64,000 nucleotides of DNA from Sipunculus nudus (lineage: Eukaryota; Annelida; Sipuncula; Golfingiida; Sipunculidae). Positions 58,201 to 64,000 of this stretch are shown one piece after another (the first letter of the stretch is position 1; every line of letters begins with the position of its first letter). Below the pieces are notes generated by a model. That model searched no databases, had not been told where the DNA came from, and saw only the letters and a list, made by a program, of their open reading frames with translations. The position numbers and the translations under genes are program-made. The stretch is from assembly GCA_026874595.1 (NCBI GenBank), contig CM049321.1:9110979-9174978 (forward strand). The letters are read 5' to 3'.

Positions 58201-61090
58201 GAAGGGTAGGTGTCTATCCTGTCGATTTTATTTCGAAGCTAAGAAAGTTTTATCCAGTTGCACGTCAGCTGGCTGATACAGACATTGACAAGCTGATATA
58301 CTGTGCTTGTCATCATATTCGCGAGGCTATTTATTCATGATTTTTAGTTTTTTTTTTTCAATTTTCCGATAGCGTTCCCTTTTCGCGATAGAATGCAGTC
58401 ACTCAGTATCCATTATGACATTACTGAAACCATTACAATTTGACGAGAACAAACAAGAACGAATGAAAATTCTAGACCCATATTTGTATATGATATGAAC
58501 TATATCAATATTTGCTGTTCAAGCAACATATAATATGCTATTATTTTAAATATCAATCATTTGCCCTTCGAAATATTAAACATACAGGTATGGTCGCCTG
58601 GACAAATCAAATAAAATGCGAATGAAGCTAGATTATATATGACCGTTCATCTGAAATTAGGCGTCTGATTCACGAAGGCTTAATTTTAACGATAACTCCC
58701 CTCTCGCGAATAATTCGAAATTGAAAACTTCGCCAATAAAAAGATATTCACAGTATTCGTTATTAAACGCTATTGCTACGGACGAGTCGTTTCCCATCGA
58801 ATCGCTTTTTCAAGTTGATACATTGTCTCATGTGATAAAATGGAAATTAGGAACCTTCATGTGCCTGTTTCGTTAAATGCTGCAAGGGGTTCACCGGTGT
58901 CTAGAGAAAATTTTATAAAGTATAAAAACTTATTTTTAACCATTCCATAGTCAACCTAATGCATGGTCTATAACGTTCAACTTTAAACTCTAAACTAAAA
59001 TGTCAAAGGGCCAGTTGTAAGGAAATATGATACATAAATGCTATAGAAATGCATAGAGATTGAAAATTTCAGAAGTATGACAGGAATATTTGCAAACACA
59101 TAACAGGTCCATTTATATGATGTTTTGACATGATTGATCGATAGCATTCAGTAAATTACTCGTGGGAATAACGGTTATTTTCAGTATGTTACTTTAGGAA
59201 ATTTTAAATGTTAGAACAGCAGAAATCCCGCAAATGGACATTATATACCCTTTTCCTTAACCGCTGAGTTAAACTATATATGATATGGCATAATATATAT
59301 TTCCCATGACAGTTTTCAACGCACCTCATGGAAACTTGGCACGTTATCAAAGCCAGAATACCGACAGCTCTCTATGTTTGTAACATATATTGAAAAAAAA
59401 TGTTTTGTGTAAACAGACCATTATTTGTAAGATGGTCTTAATACATTTTCAAATATCCTTTCTTTTTTAAACGTTTATATAACGATGAAACAATAAACCG
59501 TTACACAATCAGAAAACAATTTCTATACAGATGGCAGGCTTTCTGTGTAAAATGTTTTATAAGTTAAAATAATATAAATGTACAAGCTGATAGATTGCAG
59601 AACTTTTACATAATAAATTGCAGGTACTAGGGGCTCCACATGGCGCACTATTAATGGTTTAAAGACAATCAAGTACATTAGACGGTAAGGTCTATGCAAG
59701 ACATCGCATGTGACCTCGTAATGATATTATCATTATTGAAAAAACTAATGTGTTGGGTATCTAAAATTGCTTTTATATTTCTCATAAATATAACGAGAAC
59801 AGCCAACATTTTTCATCCCGAGCTCAGAGTCACTTGGGTAACTAACATTTTGACTATGCATCCGCCAGTTGGCGAGGGGTGTTTTGTTCTTACCTTAGTT
59901 ACTTGTTTGTCTCTGAGTAACTCTACGCAAAACGTTCGGTATATATTTTGATGAAATTATCTGCAGGGTTAGGGTAACACTCAAAGAAGAACATATTACA
60001 TTTTAGAGGTTAACCTAATCATCATAATATTTTCTAATGGAATTCCTAAGGAAAGTTAATCCATGATATTTGTATAGACACGTTCATCCCATAAGTACTT
60101 GTGCTCCTTCATTATAATGAAACTATTTGGGAAAAGTTTTGTTTTAGAGGTGACCTGGGAATAAATTATCGAACCGTTATTGACAGGTGTCCGAGCTTCC
60201 AGAGGAAAGTGGATGAGAATAAAGAGGTCACTATACTGAATGAACTACATTGTTGGTCCAAGATCATATTGTGATGTGCCTAGATAAAACCACATGTTGA
60301 AACCTACTTATCTTACTCGAAAAATCATGGCATCTGGTTGATGTTTTGTCTTCGACAGCCCAGAGCGGGCTCTCTATAAGTTTTGTTGTTTTCCGTTTAA
60401 TTTGAAGATACAATTTCTGGCTGGTGCCTGCAGTTCTCTGTCAGAGCCACTAATTTTTTTCATCAGCATTCCCGAGTGCTTGTGCAGCTCAGTTTACAGA
60501 TGACGATAAACAACTGGATTTATGTGTCTTCGGTAAAGTTAAAGAGGATTATTCCATGTACGTAGATATCTAAAAAATAATGTCGCTTCTTGTCGACCTA
60601 GCTGAAATTATTGCCAGTGAAGATTAAACTGTTCTTTGTTATATGAAGCTAAACATATGTCTGATTGTATGAGCCATACTGTCTAATTTATGGGGGTATA
60701 TTACAGATAATAATCTGCGGGGCTTGATGTCAGATAATGATATTTTAAACAAGGAGTATTTGGACACAACGAATCCCCGCCAGGTGACGCTCATTAAAGT
60801 TTGCTGTGCGGGTCAACAAAGCTCTCATTGTCCTAAAAATACCGTCAATTACAATTATATCTAAGTGATTCCGATTATCTCCAAAATGTAATGGATTCCA
60901 TGAAGAACATCCTAATCGTCGACAAATATCTCTAAACGTTTGAGTAAACTTAGACATTATATGAAACGTGCACCAACAAATTGATAACCAAGGGAACTAC
61001 AAAATACTTTGTTATTCTGAATATACTGGCCCATACGATACAGCTGCTAAGACTTGCTCCCACTTACACATATATGCAGCGCTTTGGGCA
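58200..61090 (+). repeat. Duplication unit 5: lectin flanks without lectin exons
   Basis: 58,200-60,230 matches the upstream block of units 3 and 4 ('attcgcgaggctatttattc', 'gattatatatgaccgttc', 'acattagacggtaaggtc', 'catccgccagttggcgaggggtg'). From about 60,240 the sequence continues as the 3' flank ('aaatcatggcatctggttgatg', 'agagcgggctctctataagttttg', 'gatgacga', 'cttgtgcag'). The four exons and introns between these two flanks are missing. No coding frame remains. Confidence 0.68.
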
Positions 61091-61101
61091 GCTCATATAT
61101 A

Positions 61102-61830
61102 CAGGGGAACCTCTCCTAGTGGGCACTTTTATAAAGTGGGCACCTCTTAGAGTGGGCACTTTTGGGCAGTCCCGTTTTTATTTTTTTCTCTTTACTATGT
61201 TTAGCTAATGTTGGCACCTGTACATTCTGTAAAGTGGGCAGGTTTCCGGAGCTAATGTTGGCACTTCACGGATTTTCAAGGTTGAACTATCTCCTTCTAG
61301 CAACTTTGCAAACCTTCTTTCTAGAGCTTTTAGAGTTATTTAGATAATATTCATTCTTAATAATTTAATAATGATATTCATAATTTTAATAATAACAATT
61401 AAAATTAACCAAATTAAGAGGTGTAAAAGTGAACATTGCATAATAGTGATTATGATGTACTTGACTCAAGCTAAGCTAAGGATGCATGCATGCTAATTAG
61501 ATTAATATGTCTGCACCGGCTCAAATCAGAGATCACCCAAAACTAGATGCCCCTATGCTAATAATTTAATATTTGTTTGTTTGGCCACCAAGAGTGGAAG
61601 GAAGACCTGCTTATTCACCTAATAAATACTCTGTGATAAGGTAACGCACTTGTGAACATTTCAACCCCAAATTAAAGGAGAAAAGATTTGACATTAGCTC
61701 ATAAAGTTGATCTGATTAAAGAATGTTTTTTTTAAGATGCTGGTATGTAAATTAATGACGTACTGTCTTTGCTAAATACGACATGCTACTTTTCCATTAT
61801 GTGCTTATAAGATATTAAAAAATTGAATTA

Positions 61831-61880
<50 letters not shown>

Positions 61881-62183
61881 TGATTTCAGCTATCTTATAG
61901 ACAACCTGCACACAACTTCCTGTTATTGTGCTTATTTTTTGTTGATACTTTTATGTAATAAATTACATATTTTCTCACAAATGACTTGATAATTAAAAAA
62001 AAATTGTCACTGAAAACTTCATTTAATAAAGAGAGATGATACATGTAATATGTATTGAGTAATCATAGAAATATATCATACTAGGAGGCAGCCGTCTATG
62101 TGCTGGCCATTACCTCCATATAGTGGACACCCCTAAAAGTGGGCACTTCAAAAGGGTGCCCACATTATAGAGGTAGTCACGTT
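61102..62183. mobile_element. Inverted-repeat element with 'gtgggcac' arms (about 1.1 kb)
   Basis: The left arm is caggggaacctctcctag then 'gtgggcac' three times (61,119-61,170). The right arm, read in reverse complement, gives 'acctctataatgtgggcac' and 'gtgcccacttttaggggtg'. The interior has no long frame and includes (TA)n at 61,834-61,874. The ends resemble pogo/Tc1-mariner-type non-autonomous elements, and TA precedes the left end. Exact ends are uncertain. Confidence 0.55.
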
Positions 62184-62930
62184 TGTCATAACGTTTTATA
62201 AAATTAAAAATAATGAAACGATAGCTTCTAAATAATAAACATCTCAAACACGCGTCATTCATTCTGTACTCTCTGGGTAGATGCCAGGATGGTCTTTTTA
62301 TTGACACACTTTCAAGGAGATGCCAGATGCAAATCAGTATTTAGGAGATATGTGCTTATCATCTTTTGCTAATCCCACCTTCTTTGAAGGTCCTGTCAGT
62401 CAGATGACTCAGTATCGTTACAGATCGGATAAAAACATGAAACTTCGTAGGTTTGATAGAGTACATTCAGGCAGTTCTTTCAGTAGGATAGCCAAGGTGA
62501 AGTACACAATAGTTTCTCGTTAGCGCTTCAAAATTAAATGGCCCTGACTCACCAAAATATTTTAAATTCAGCATGAAGTATTAAGGGTTAGGGAATAAAA
62601 AAACACTTGAGATCGGTTTTATCTGGATAAAATAATATACCAAATTAAAGCTTAGGAAGAATATTTTCCAATTTAATATGTTTAATTATTGTTCATGTGC
62701 GTAATACGCCAACAGAACATCTAGTGTCATGACAGGTCTCAGAATAAAGCAATTATGTGTACAAATATTAAACATAAGGTTTAAGTGAAAAGAAATATAT
62801 ATAAAGGTTTTGCGTATAATGAACAGCTTTAGATTTATATATATATATATATGTATGTCCTCTTTTTATTGTGCCTCCGTCAGGCGACGACAGACATTGT
62901 TTTTTACTTTTTGTAATTTGGTTTATCTCT
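62184..62930. other. Spacer without recognisable gene
   Basis: AT-rich sequence with a short (TA)n near 62,838. An open frame of 67 codons at 62320-62523 has no domain or start context that I trust. Confidence 0.35.
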
Positions 62931-64000
62931 GTGCAATTTAATGGATAATACATCAAACTAATTTTGTTGACAGTTTTCACGATAACACCCAATCATCAAA
63001 ATTTGGAGGTAATCTGGGTTGGCACTAATGCCCTTTCAATTGTTATTTCATATTTCTGCATATATATTAGCATATATTTTTATTGGTTTCGATGAAACAA
63101 TAAGCTATGATACCCAGAGGATGCCTTCTGTGATGAAAAAAGATTAAACGCGTCTGTCTTTGTGTAAGGATGAGTTATAATTAGTTAATTAATCGCAGCA
63201 GAGCCATCCAGACTAGACACAAATGCACAAGCTAATCGATAGCGGGTTTTTCTTTACATAACTAATGTAAATGTCGAGAGCACCCCATTGCTCACTACTG
63301 TTGGTTTGAACTCAGTCAGGTAACGGATTGGTAAATTCTCTACGTTAGAAGGTAAGGTGTTTGCAAGACAATCTTAATATTATTATAATTTTTTACATCT
63401 AAAATTTTGCGAACTAAAATTGTATTTCTTTAAAATCATGAGAATATAAGAGCCAATACTGTTTAACAAGATACCAGGGTTGCTAGGGTAACTATAATTA
63501 TTTATACCTCCATCAGTTGGAGAGAGGTATTATGTTTTACCCGAGGGTGTTTGCTGTGACTGTATGCAATTGTACACCAAAAGATCTTAATTTATCTTGA
63601 TGAAATTGTGTGAAGGGTTAAGATGAAAACCATGGTGCAATTCATAACATTTTGAAGATAATCTGAACCATCATAGTATAATAAAAGAATCATCATAGAG
63701 TTATTCATCGGTATAAGGGATTTGATTTGTCTAAGAGATGACCTGTATATAGATCGCTGACCAGTGAATTTATTTAGGTCTACATAGCAAAGATTGATGA
63801 GAATATTCCTTGTAGGGTTTCTCGTCTCCAATAATTCTTGTTAAAATACAACATTTAAAAACCATATATACACATATATACTGTTATTGCATTGTTTGAA
63901 TTAACTGCTCGATTACATCTTCCGAAATGTTGTTGTTTAGTACAGGTCCGTCAGGAGCTGTAGAGACAAGGGCATCGATAATTCAGATATTTCTCTTAAT
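62930..64000 (+). repeat. Duplication unit 6, upstream block of a further lectin copy (cut by window end)
   Basis: Homologous to 21,930-22,790 and 46,680-47,500: 'caataagctatgatacc', 'acaagctaatcgatagcg', 'actgttggtttgaa', 'taaattctctacgttagaaggtaagg', 'cctccatcagttggagagaggtattatg', 'aggagctgtagagacaaggg', 'aattcagatatttctc'. By alignment with copy D the ATG of exon 1 would lie within about 40 bp after the window end. Confidence 0.65.

Noticed and set aside
61968-62310. Minus-strand frame at 62110-62307 as a gene
   Set aside because: Overlaps the right arm of an inverted-repeat element and has no recognisable domain.

Overview
This is AT-rich eukaryotic DNA with introns, very probably from a bivalve mollusc (a heterodont such as a dreissenid or myid is my guess; nothing here fixes the species). 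The reasons are: short exons separated by long introns with GT/AG borders; dispersed repeats of the kind common in bivalves ('agctcagctga' + (GTCC)n, 'aggtcaaaggtca' arrays, 'cagttgggagagg' modules); very many (TA)n arrays; a locally amplified family of small secreted C-type lectins; and a decayed tyrosine-recombinase (DIRS/Ngaro-like) retrotransposon. I saw no bacterial-type genes, CRISPR array, tRNA or rRNA.

Region 1 (1 to about 18,200) is the 3' part of a plus-strand C2H2 zinc-finger gene. Six exons (397-480, 1041-1129, 1902-2058, 3097-3194, 17042-17170, 17528-17659) join with matching intron phases into one 228-residue open C-terminal part with three zinc fingers. The 13.8-kb intron between exons 4 and 5 is filled with repeats: a tandem pair of about 675-bp units, a 25-bp minisatellite with a 75-bp higher-order period, an array rich in AGGTCA direct repeats, and a 1.3-kb inverted-repeat element with an apparent 8-bp target duplication. 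Directly before exon 5 a 96-bp unit holding the splice acceptor and the start of the exon is repeated six times.

Region 2 (about 19,600-64,000) is a tandem array of segmental duplications, all in the same orientation, that carries a C-type lectin family. The ancestral unit has an upstream block (inverted CCAAT plus GTCACGTGA-like motif), a short first exon with the start of a signal peptide, exon 2 (rest of the signal peptide and a small Cys-containing region), exons 3 and 4 (one C-type lectin domain), and a conserved 3' flank. Copy A (25187-27119, 219 aa) is intact. Copy B (30506-31824) lost a splice acceptor, has frameshifts and lacks exon 4. Copy C (exons 2-4 at 39928-44134) is intact except that its start codon is gone. 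Copy D (47511-54096) has a one-base frameshift in exon 3, and its first intron is split by a 4.7-kb DIRS/Ngaro-like element. A fifth unit (about 58,200-61,090) has both flanks but no lectin exons. A sixth (from about 62,930) is cut off by the window end just before its expected start codon.

Mobile DNA explains much of the rest: a 2.07-kb hAT-like non-autonomous element between the upstream block and exon 1 of copy A, a TGTCG-rich inverted-repeat element at 36,971-37,620, a LINE endonuclease relic near 35,500, pogo-like inverted-repeat elements, and an E-box palindrome minisatellite at 44,985-45,570. The region looks like a fast-evolving birth-and-death immune-type lectin cluster. Homology calls come from reading the sequence, not from database searches.
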